DNA from: Phytophthora sp. 'mugwort'
Taxonomy: Eukaryota; Oomycota; Peronosporomycetes; Peronosporales; Peronosporaceae
Length of the DNA stretch: 64,000 bases
Reading direction: 5' to 3'
Assembly (NCBI GenBank): GCA_033558025.1
Contig: JAUCEF010000014.1
Coordinates: 3,162,001 to 3,226,000, forward strand
This document shows positions 32,617-41,177 of the stretch, in pieces. The translations under genes and the position numbers were made by a program. The notes under the pieces are model-generated. The model saw nothing but the letters and a program-made list of their open reading frames with translations. It made no database searches and had not been told where the DNA came from. Position 1 is the stretch's first letter. Every line of letters starts with the position of its first letter.

Positions 32617-32958
32617 AACTCGAAAGCTGAGTAAGTTGAACTCTGTTACTGTTGTGAACGGGGCAGTTGGTGAGTCTTTCTGTCGTGTGGTAAATTCACA
32701 AATGGATGAAGCCTTCACCTCCAGGTCTCAACGGCAGAGCTACTGGAGCCGGCAGTTCCGCTTCCCAGCTGGCGGACACGAAGCGGCGGGATCCATCGCG
32801 ACACGCCATAACGCCAAAAACCGTTGTGGAGAGCATTGCCCAGCTGGCAGCGTTTAACATGGCGTCCAGGAGGGAAAAGACCTAAAACCAGCATCGCACG
32901 GACTGGTTTCTCGCAACCGGAACGTGTAAATCCTTTATTCTGACGCTACGATCGTCGA

Positions 32959-34302
32959 TTATTTCGTGCGGCCAGCGGCTTTCTCAGCCTTGCGCAGCTG
33001 GCGTTTCTCTTTCTTGCTTCGGGTCTTGCTAGATGCCCTAGCAGTACCAACTCCGACTGCTACGTCGAACTGTTCACCGAGACGCCGTGCCAGACGTTCA
33101 CTCTCGTCTGTAGACGACTTTGAATCGATATGTTGCTCTAACTGATCCTCGCGTGCGGATCCCGACGCTGTCTGCCATCGCTACAGGGCAAAACGCTGAG
33201 TAACCGAGCGAAAAACTCTACTCAAGAAACGTACCTTGGCGAAATCTTTGACACGAAAGCCGTCGCAGTCGAGTTCGATTGCAACCGGCAGATGGTCGGG
33301 ATCCACGGGGTCTTTTAACGCCCGCACGCTGTCGTAGTGATCCTCGCCGTGGTAGGCTACATGGACGAACCGTGTGGGTTTAAGGCGGTCACACTCGATC
33401 ACTACGATCTGTGCGTTTGGTTGATCCTGATGGACGACCACGTACACTTGAAACAGCCGCGCAGCCGCATACAGCTCCTGGTTGCCACCCCACGTGCCGT
33501 CTTCCCGCATTCGCTCGCAGTACTACACCGTAAATATTATCCATCAAGCAACTTAAGTCCTCTAATTGTCGTCCATGTGTTCCCAGCCTCCTACCTTCTC
33601 AAACTTCTCTTCGTCTTCCATGAACGGCTCAAAGTCGTCACGATGTTGCTCCAAGTAGCTCACGATTCTCTTCAATAGAATCAGACCACGCCAAGTCAGC
33701 TGTCCACTAACGTTCACCAACGTCCACCAACGTCCTCCTACGTCCTCATCAACTATAAAAAGGCCCCACCTCGCGAACCTCCTCGTGTCGGTCTTGATCT
33801 CCATAAAGCTGGTCGCCTAGTGCCCTACACATCAGTGACAAGCCGCATCTCTGCAGTTCGTGAGACTTTCTACCAGACGCCCAACTACACATTGTCAAGA
33901 AGTGACCTACCGGAAGAGGCAGTTACCGTCGGCCTCCACCTCCTGTAGACAGAAGCAACGCGTGCTCAAGGTCAATCTCAGCCTTTAGACGCCGATACTC
34001 GAGTCAAACTACCGTCCTACATGCAATTTACAGCCGATGTCGGTCAGCTGCCTCCGCATGAGTCTGAGCGCGTCGTCATTCACCACGTAGACTGAATGCT
34101 TCGTCTTCTTCTTGTGTTGCGCTTTAACCACAACGTCATCCAGTCTCTTGCCCGTGGCAGCTTCAAAAATAATTTTCTGCGAGGGAAGCGACGGTCATAA
34201 CGCTACAAGACGCCAATACGCAGCATGTACCGACTACGAGCGAGCCCCGAGGCCTCGTACCGGAGCCTTCTTGGCCAGGTTCTTGACGGTCTTGCGCCCC
34301 AT
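32959..34302 (-). CDS. OTUD3-like deubiquitinase, 7 exons
   Basis: Exons (minus): 34261-34302, 34021-34176, 33911-33942, 33770-33824, 33595-33669, 33235-33522 and 32959-33180; 289 aa with all phases consistent. MGRKTVKNLAKKAP leads to a helix (LRLMRRQLTDIGCKL), then the OTU core EVEADGNCLFRALGDQLYG (catalytic Cys in the 32-nt exon), RDDFEPFMEDEEKFEK, GTWGGNQELYAAARLFQV and GEDHYDSVR (catalytic His). The order and wording match OTUD3, which cleaves Lys-linked ubiquitin chains. The basic C-terminus (KTRSKKEKRQLRKAEK) may bind nucleic acid or act as an NLS. It is divergent from the Fcf2 gene (164-bp gap). Confidence 0.85.
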
Positions 34303-34466
34303 GAGATTTTCAAGCTACAGCTCAGATCTACCTACAATCTAGGATTTGTCTTGATTTAAGTTGACTTATAAACCCATCATCAAACCTACAATATTGTTTC
34401 GATCAATCAGATGTCGCCAAGGTTGGCAGGCTCCTTCGCCAGTCAATAAAAGCGGCAGTGTGCAAT

Positions 34467-35616
34467 ATGGTTGAGACCCGTCGGACGTCCCGCCGTCTTC
34501 AGGCCAAGGCCGCGTCCGTCACCGGCAGCCCGTCGCCGTCGCCCATGAGTTCGCCTGCCGCCAGTACCAGGAAATCGCGCCGCACGCCGTCGCCGCGCAG
34601 TCGCGCCACGAAGCCGCAGGACGATAGTGAGACGGCCCGCGACGAGTTGGCGCAGGAGGTCCCCGTAGCCACAACGGACGAGGACGAGGAGCGCAAGGAA
34701 GAGCAGACAGATGAGAAGAAGACGCAGAAGGTGGTGGCAGTTGACTCCGAGACTGAGTCCGAGAAGGAGCAGGATAAGAAGGAGCAGAAACAGGAACAGA
34801 CAGAGGAGAAGGAGGCTGTCGCTGAAGCTGCAGAGGAGGAAGAAGAGATTATGCTGCTGGACGAGAAAGAAGAAGAAGAAGAGGACGAGGACATTGACCA
34901 ATATGTACGTTTTCTACTGCGCTGTAGGTGGATGTTTGATGCCCAGTATATTAACTTGAGTATATTTGCTGCAGGCTTTCCTGGCTGCGTCAGGTTTGAA
35001 CCTGTCTACGAAGCCTCCCGCTTCATCTTCCACGTCAACGTCGACCACTGCTACTGTAAAGCCGTCGACTGCTGTGAAGCAGCCATTGGTGCCGAACCAG
35101 CTGGACAGCGGCGCGTCGCAGTACCAGGAGTTCTTCAACTTTGAAGGATCAAGGCGCTCCCAGGCGGCGACGCTACGTGATGACACGCGAGCTAGAGAAG
35201 AGGCCGCAATACTTGCAGCCAGTCACAAGGCTGTTGCGCACTCGGAGAGACAACGCGTCGAGTCTCAACACAAGAGATCGGCTGGTCGTCGGTGGTTTAA
35301 CTTCGAGTCGGAAGAAATGACGGACAACGCACGGCGCGACTTCGCTCTGCTGCGCATGCGTAATTACCTGGACCCGAAGAAGTTTTACAAGAGCTCAGAC
35401 CACTCGCGTGCGTTGCCTAAGCATTTCCAGCTGGGCGTAGTGATCGAGGGCGCGCACGAGTTCCACTCGGCTCGACTCACGAAGAAACAGCGCCGCAAAA
35501 CCTTCACGGACGAGATCATGGCGGACGAGGCCGTCGTGCAGTACACCCAACGCGTCGCCGGTAATATCCAGCAGGCACGCAGTAACCAAGGCAACAAGAA
35601 GAGACGACGCAACTAG
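34467..35616 (+). CDS. Fcf2-type pre-rRNA processing factor, 2 exons
   Basis: Exons 34467-34904 and 34975-35616, 359 aa; the intron is GTACGT...GCAG (70 nt). The N-terminal half is basic then strongly acidic (long E/K/D runs), typical of a nucleolar protein. The C-terminal half is the Fcf2 domain: RRWFNFESEEMTDNARRDFA, LLRMRNYLDPKKFYK, PKHFQLGVVIEGAHEFHSAR, LTKKQRRKTFTDEIMADE, ending in a Lys/Arg tail. Fcf2 (human DNTTIP2) acts in the small-subunit processome in early 18S rRNA cleavage. A GTG three codons upstream is ignored in favour of ATG. Confidence 0.9.
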
Positions 35617-35887
35617 ACTGGCTGACGTGGACCAACAGCCCAGCAATATATAGAGTTTCCCTATCTGATGTTTTGCCGTGTCGGCCGCTGCGTGACCGAT
35701 GGGTTGTGATATGTATCCGCCTCGTTAAAGATTTGAAGAAGTCGCCGTGACTCTGCTAGGCTTGAGATCTTCCCAAGGAACACTTCAACGTCATTGTCGT
35801 CGGTGTCACTTGAACAGTTCAGTGGCGACTTGTGGTGCTTGAGTAGTCTGGTCTACTCGATCACTTCTGGATTGGTGAGCCAGCGAA

Positions 35888-37180
35888 ATGGTCGCGCTGA
35901 CGAAGACGGTGAAGCTGCGAGTTCAGTGGACCATATTCCAGCGGATCTGGGCTGATCCGGCGCGACGGCGCGTGATCGTGCGACTGTTGTTCGGTGGTGC
36001 GACTGGAGCTTTGGCCGTGGCGATTCTTCACGAGACTTTCAAGGGAATGTGCACTACACCGTGGGAAGCTGTACGTTTAATGACGCGTTTGCTCGCCATC
36101 ATCGGGTCAACCGTCGTCGCGTTCGTGGCGCGGGGCTTTCAGCCGAAATTCAAGAACTGGACGCTTCGCTTTGAGATCTTACGCGCTGTCGTTCGGGAAT
36201 GCACTGGAGCTCCGCATGGCGAGCGTATTGTACTCAACGCCAAGCACGCGCGTGTGATTCGCTCTCAGAGTGCCGCGGTCGGGACTATCATGGGATGGTT
36301 CACTTGTCGTCAGTACGGCCGGCGTCTCGAACCCGTGCATGTGAATAACCTGGAGCATATTTGGCTGCGAGCTGTGACGCCGCGTACGCCCACAACCAAA
36401 CGCTTTGTAGTGCTTTACGTCCACGGCGGCGGCTTTGCAGTCATGAGTCCTCGCTTCTACGTCTCGTTCGGTGTAACCCTCGCCGTCGCGATTGAAAAAG
36501 AGCTCCGTCAACGACTGGGGCTCAACACCTCGGTTCAAGTCGACGTGTTCCTCAGTAACTACCGCAAGGCACCAGAACATTGCTTCCCTACGCCGCCTGA
36601 AGATACCGTCGCTGCGTACAAGCATTTAATCCATACAGAAGGTATTCCTCCGGAACAGATTATCCTCACGGGGGATAGTGCCGGTGGTGGACTCGTCATG
36701 TCAACTTTATTGAGGATGCGAGACGCGAGTAAGGAACACTTGCCTCTCGCTGCCATGCTAATCTGTCCCGCTGTGGATCTCTCCGAGAGCGAGACGCAGG
36801 CATCGTCAGCACACTGTCTTCTGTCTCCAGAACTGTTTGCTGCCGGGCGACTGGGCTACCACACGACCGCGTGTGACCCGTCGACGTGGGCCGACGCTTC
36901 GTCCGTGCACTGCGATCTGCGCGGCCTCCCGCCCGTGTTTGTCCAAGCTGCAAGCCTCGATTACATCTACCAGCACGCGATCCGTTTGACACAGAAAGCT
37001 CAGTCCGATGGCGTGACGAACTGGGAGCTGGACGTGCACGACGACCTGCCGCACGTCTTCTCCATCTTCCCGTCCTATGTGCTGCCGTACGCACAGGTCG
37101 GCGTGCAGAGGCTGGCAGCTTTCGCTGCTAAACACTTTGCCAAGGCTTCGAGTACGGACTTAACGGCAAGTGCAGCGTAG
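35888..37180 (+). CDS. Alpha/beta-hydrolase of the hormone-sensitive-lipase type (copy A)
   Basis: 430 aa, intronless. An N-terminal hydrophobic segment (VRLLFGGATGALAVAILHET) suggests membrane anchoring. The oxyanion motif HGGGFAVMSP (from residue 179), nucleophile elbow GDSAGGG (Ser near 264), and late Asp/His (SLDYIYQH; LPHVF) give the HSL/esterase family catalytic layout. The physiological ester is unknown (acylglycerol, steryl or xenobiotic). A paralogue lies tail-to-tail at 37266-38585 with an 85-bp gap. Confidence 0.88.
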   Translation: MVALTKTVKLRVQWTIFQRIWADPARRRVIVRLLFGGATGALAVAILHETFKGMCTTPWEAVRLMTRLLAIIGSTVVAFVARGFQPKFKNWTLRFEILRAVVRECTGAPHGERIVLNAKHARVIRSQSAAVGTIMGWFTCRQYGRRLEPVHVNNLEHIWLRAVTPRTPTTKRFVVLYVHGGGFAVMSPRFYVSFGVTLAVAIEKELRQRLGLNTSVQVDVFLSNYRKAPEHCFPTPPEDTVAAYKHLIHTEGIPPEQIILTGDSAGGGLVMSTLLRMRDASKEHLPLAAMLICPAVDLSESETQASSAHCLLSPELFAAGRLGYHTTACDPSTWADASSVHCDLRGLPPVFVQAASLDYIYQHAIRLTQKAQSDGVTNWELDVHDDLPHVFSIFPSYVLPYAQVGVQRLAAFAAKHFAKASSTDLTASAA

Positions 37181-37265
37181 TTTTTTTCAATCAATTTGTA
37201 AGACTGGTGCATGCTGTACATGTAAGTTCATTGTAATGCCTCTTATATTCACGTAGCAGCTTTTG

Positions 37266-38585
37266 TTATGCTGCCATAGCGGCGGGATTGAAGCCGTTGC
37301 TGGTCTTGAGGGTCGGACGGAGTTGTCGGACAATAAACTCGGCCGTCTTGTGGATGGCCACGTCGGCATGTGGCAGGAACCAGGCCGGGAAAATGGGGAA
37401 GACGTGCGGCATGGTCTCGTGCAGATCGTACTCCCAGTTGGTGACGCCGTCCGCTTGCGCTTTGGCCACTAAACGGACTGCGTGTTGATGGATGCTGTCG
37501 AGGTCTCCCGTCTGTACAAACACTGGTGGTAAGTTGCGGAGATCGCAATGAACGGACGAGGCATCGCCCCACGTCGAACGGTCCTCGATCGACGGGTGGT
37601 ACGCCTTTAACACTGCGTTGCAGCATTCCGGCGTCAAGATGCAATTGGGCGACGCGAGTTCGTCGCCCGTGAGGTCGACGTACGGACACAGCAGAGCAGC
37701 ACACAATGGCAGGAAGTCGGGCTTGGCACGACGTTCGCGAAGCATCGCCGACATGATGAGCCCGGCGCCGGCACTGTCACCCGCCAGAACCACTTGAGAC
37801 GGGTCGAGGTTTTCGTGATAAAGCAAATGCTCGTAGACTTTGACGATGTCTTGAGGTTGCGTCGGGTAGCTGTACTTGGGCACCTTGCGATAATTGGCGA
37901 GGAAAATCTCGACGTGCACCTTGGAAGCCTCGTGTGGACCAAGCTGACGGACCAGCTCCTTCTCGATGAAGCGGCACAGGGCGTTACTGAAGTGAATGTA
38001 GAGTCTTGGGCTCATGATGGCGAAGCCACCGCCGTGAGCGTAGAGCACGACGAGCCTCTTAGTGTTGGGCTTGCGGGGAACCAGCGAGCGCAGCCAGATA
38101 TGTTCCAGTCCGTTGATCGTCACTGGTTCGTAACGTTTGCCGGCTTTCCGACAGGCTCTACGACCCCAAAACGTCCCGAACCATTCAGACTGTTGACGGA
38201 CAATGGACGCGTAGCTCTCGTCTCCAAGCACGCGCTCGCCGTGCAGCTCCATCCCGACGCGAATAAAGATGCGGAACAGCTCAAATCTGAGCGTCCAGTG
38301 CGGGAAAACGGGCTTACACCCTCGAGCCACATACTGTACGACAGTCTTGCCAAAGGCGAAGAGCAGACTGCCGAGCAGATACGCGCCCTCCAGCGGGTTC
38401 TTGCACAGCCCACGCATAGCAATATGTAGCACTTTGAGTACGACCGCGGCGCCTGCACCGCCAAACAGCAGTAGCAGGAACTTGTAGCGCCGGTGCGGAT
38501 CGGACCATGCCAGCACCAGCGCAGTGCTCACCGCCCAGGGCGTCGCCTTGAGCACTGACTGCAGACGACCGATCTTGGTGAACAT
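37266..38585 (-). CDS. Alpha/beta-hydrolase of the hormone-sensitive-lipase type (copy B)
   Basis: 439 aa, intronless, ATG at 38585. It has the same plan as copy A: a hydrophobic N-terminus (KFLLLLFGGAGAAVVLKVLH), HGGGFAVMSPRLYIHF, GDSAGAG, LDSIHQHAVRL and MPHVFPIFPAWFLPHADV. Its elbow is GDSAGAG against GDSAGGG in copy A. It was made with copy A by an inverted duplication, judged by the shared layout and head-out, tail-in orientation. Confidence 0.88.
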   Translation of the reverse strand: MFTKIGRLQSVLKATPWAVSTALVLAWSDPHRRYKFLLLLFGGAGAAVVLKVLHIAMRGLCKNPLEGAYLLGSLLFAFGKTVVQYVARGCKPVFPHWTLRFELFRIFIRVGMELHGERVLGDESYASIVRQQSEWFGTFWGRRACRKAGKRYEPVTINGLEHIWLRSLVPRKPNTKRLVVLYAHGGGFAIMSPRLYIHFSNALCRFIEKELVRQLGPHEASKVHVEIFLANYRKVPKYSYPTQPQDIVKVYEHLLYHENLDPSQVVLAGDSAGAGLIMSAMLRERRAKPDFLPLCAALLCPYVDLTGDELASPNCILTPECCNAVLKAYHPSIEDRSTWGDASSVHCDLRNLPPVFVQTGDLDSIHQHAVRLVAKAQADGVTNWEYDLHETMPHVFPIFPAWFLPHADVAIHKTAEFIVRQLRPTLKTSNGFNPAAMAA

Positions 38586-39229
38586 GGGTCACGTTGCTGG
38601 AGCGTTCAGAGCTGGAAGACGTCACACAGACCTCGAACAAACGCAAATGAGCCCGTCAGAGGGCGAGCAATGCTGCTCGCCGGCAGAGCTGCCAGCTGGT
38701 GGGCGGAGCCATGCCGTCAAGGACCTCTTGCATCGTCTGCAGAGCGCACGCATGCTGATGAATCCCACTTCACCTTGACAGCAGCAGGGACTCGGCCAAT
38801 GCTGGAGGATCGAGACCAGCTTTGATCGTCGTGCTGGGTTACCCGTCGGTGCTTACGGAGGCGGATTTAGTTGATCCCTTCGCCATTTTCCGTCCGAACG
38901 TGCGGATCGCCGTTGTTGGTCGTCACTGGCCATGCATTGTTGCTTTTTTCGTTGGTGGCGCAGCACGCCACCATCTTCACAACATCCGTGTCACCGGGAC
39001 ACATGGGTACTTAGTACCTCGCGTGTGGACGACTGACGGCCAAGGGATTTATCTGATCTCGTGCCTGCGACGGGTCGTACAGGCACTCGCGGCCTATGTT
39101 GAAGGTCTCCATAAGCATTCAAAGACTGCACCACATACACATACGGAATACTGTACGGGACACACACGTCTTAGGCGCTCGACGGGTTGCCGTCGAGCCG
39201 AAGTCCATTTACCGCCTTGCTTAATATTT
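38586..39229. other. Spacer between the hydrolase and the MTNA gene
   Basis: Both neighbours are on the minus strand, so this holds the copy-B promoter and the MTNA 3' region. A plus-strand frame crosses it but continues antisense through MTNA, so I do not call it a gene. Confidence 0.5.
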
Positions 39230-40318
39230 CTAAGCCTGGGCGCGGCGCTTGTCCGCCGCGGCCACGGCGATCTTGAGACTCTGCTCGAACGGCGGGTAGC
39301 ACACGCCCTCTTCCGTGATAATGCCGGTCAGATAGCGGTTGGGCGTGGCGTCGAACGCCGGGTTAAACACCGGGCAGCCCTCGGGCGCGATACGTACGCC
39401 GCCAATGCAAGCCACTTCGTCAGCGCTGCGCTCCTCGATGGGGATGCCCATGCCCTCGAGGAAGTTCAGGTCAATGGTGCTCGTGGGCACACACGCGTAC
39501 ACCGGCACCTTGTTCTCCTTAGCGACTACCGCCAGTTTGTACGTGCCGATCTTGTTGACCACGTCGCCGTTGGCCGCGACGCGGTCAGCTCCAAACAGCA
39601 CCACATCCACCTTGCCCGACAGCATGAGGTACCCGGCCGCGTTGTCGGCGATGAGGTGGATCGGCACGCCCTCACGCATAAGCTCCCACGCCGAAAGACG
39701 CGCGCCCTGCAGACGCGGACGGGTTTCGTCCACCCACACGTGGATGTTCTTGCCCTGTGCGTGGCACTCGTAGATGACGCCAATAGCTGTGCCGATGTCC
39801 ACGGTCGCCAACGCCCCCGTGTTGCAGTGGTGCAGGATATTGGCACCAGCTGGGACGATCTCAGCTCCATACTCACTCAGTCTCTTGTTAATGGCAACAT
39901 CCTCCTCGGCCAGTGCCTGTGCCACCGTGAGCGTGTACGCCGCCAAGTCGGCGACGCTCATGACCGTCTGCAACTTGGCACGGAGCTCCTTGATCACGCG
40001 CGCCGTCGCCCACGTCAGATTCACGGCCGTGGGTCGCGCGGCGTCAATCGCCGCCTTGGCTTGCTCCAGGGCCTGGACCAGGTCCTCCTTGGAGCTGCTC
40101 GACGTGGCCTGGAAGTTCTTGGCGCCGATCGCCAGGCCGAACGCGCCGGCCGCGCCGATCGCGGGCGCACCGCGTACGGTCATGTCGGCGATGGCGCGCG
40201 TGACGTCCGCCACCGTCTCGCAGCGCATCAGCACCAACTCCGTCGGCAGCTTGCGCTGGTCGATGAGCTGCAACCCCCCGTCGGTCCACAGCACGGATCG
40301 CATACGTTCGCCAGCCAT
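39230..40318 (-). CDS. mtnA: Methylthioribose-1-phosphate isomerase
   Basis: 362 aa, intronless, ATG at 40318. It interconverts 5-methylthioribose-1-P and 5-methylthioribulose-1-P in methionine salvage. The family (eIF2B-like fold) signatures are clear: [40 protein letters not shown] (catalytic Cys), [26 protein letters not shown] and [18 protein letters not shown] (catalytic Asp). The length matches the family norm. It is divergent from the next gene with only 70 bp between the ATGs, so a shared bidirectional promoter is likely. Confidence 0.95.
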   Translation of the reverse strand: MAGERMRSVLWTDGGLQLIDQRKLPTELVLMRCETVADVTRAIADMTVRGAPAIGAAGAFGLAIGAKNFQATSSSSKEDLVQALEQAKAAIDAARPTAVNLTWATARVIKELRAKLQTVMSVADLAAYTLTVAQALAEEDVAINKRLSEYGAEIVPAGANILHHCNTGALATVDIGTAIGVIYECHAQGKNIHVWVDETRPRLQGARLSAWELMREGVPIHLIADNAAGYLMLSGKVDVVLFGADRVAANGDVVNKIGTYKLAVVAKENKVPVYACVPTSTIDLNFLEGMGIPIEERSADEVACIGGVRIAPEGCPVFNPAFDATPNRYLTGIITEEGVCYPPFEQSLKIAVAAADKRRAQA

Positions 40319-40388
40319 CGTCTGTGTCCAAATGGGTCGGACTTAGTGAGTGGCGGGGCGCGAGTCGGGACAAGACGATCTTGAAGCG

Positions 40389-41063
40389 ATGCAGTGGACG
40401 CGCGAGCTCAACGACCTACTGAACCAGTGCGTGTTCGCCAGTAGCTACGACTTCGAGGCGTCCAGCGAGCTGTTCTGTCAACAAGCCACCAAGTTCCGTC
40501 TGTGGAGTGGCGAGGGGGAGGTGGCGTTGACGGCGACTCAATGTCAGGAACAGTGGATGGCGTTGAACCCGACAGAAGAGGAGGAATACGACGATCAAGA
40601 GGACAAGGTCGAAGGACCCGAGACTCAAGTTGATGCTGTTGTCGAGGAGGAGGAGGGATACGTTGTCGTGCCTGCTGGAGGCCCTCGACTGGAGTTGTCT
40701 CTGTCAGACGCAGAACTCGATCAGTTGCTGAGCACACTACCGACTAGTGAGGAACCTGAAGACGACTGTAGGGCTTCATCTGCAGACACAAAGTCGACGA
40801 GTACTCACAGTGAAATGCAGTGGGTGCTGGCGTTCTTGACGGACCCAGACGCGATCGCTAGGAGTGACGTCGAAGCGAAGAATCTACTGGGTCCTGACAA
40901 GCGCGACGACAACTACCAGGTCTTTCTGCAAGACCTTCAAGACGCGAACTTGCTGGCACCAGCACCGATCAGCGCTGTAGAAAGGCAGTCACAAAATACA
41001 GGTAAAGTCTCCGTCAAAGACACCGATGAGCGTGATAACGACAGCGGTGACGATGACGACTAG
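40389..41063 (+). CDS. Unknown acidic protein with SANT/Myb-like N-terminus
   Basis: 224 aa from the ATG at 40389 (MQWTRELNDLLNQCVFASSY); an upstream in-frame GTG is ignored. The first 60 residues (DFEASSELFCQQATKF, then TATQCQEQWMALNP) resemble a SANT/Myb helix set, where a final Trp follows Cys-x-E/Q. The rest is acidic and low complexity, with a conserved-looking helix (LSLSDAELDQLLSTLP) and a C-terminal acidic tail (NDSGDDDD). No homologue is recognised. It shares a divergent promoter with MTNA. Confidence 0.7.
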   Translation: MQWTRELNDLLNQCVFASSYDFEASSELFCQQATKFRLWSGEGEVALTATQCQEQWMALNPTEEEEYDDQEDKVEGPETQVDAVVEEEEGYVVVPAGGPRLELSLSDAELDQLLSTLPTSEEPEDDCRASSADTKSTSTHSEMQWVLAFLTDPDAIARSDVEAKNLLGPDKRDDNYQVFLQDLQDANLLAPAPISAVERQSQNTGKVSVKDTDERDNDSGDDDD

Positions 41064-41177
41064 GAACGTACTCGACAAGCCATGAAAAACTCCACGTAGT
41101 TCCCCAGCTCTTGCTTCACCGCATCGTCACCCTGGTATTCATTTAAATAAGTTGCAGCCTTCATGAAACCGTGAGGT

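Noticed and set aside
38822..40384. 520-aa plus-strand ORF over the mtnA gene
   Set aside because: It is the antisense shadow of a well-supported GC-rich gene, with His/Arg-rich unstructured composition and no domain.
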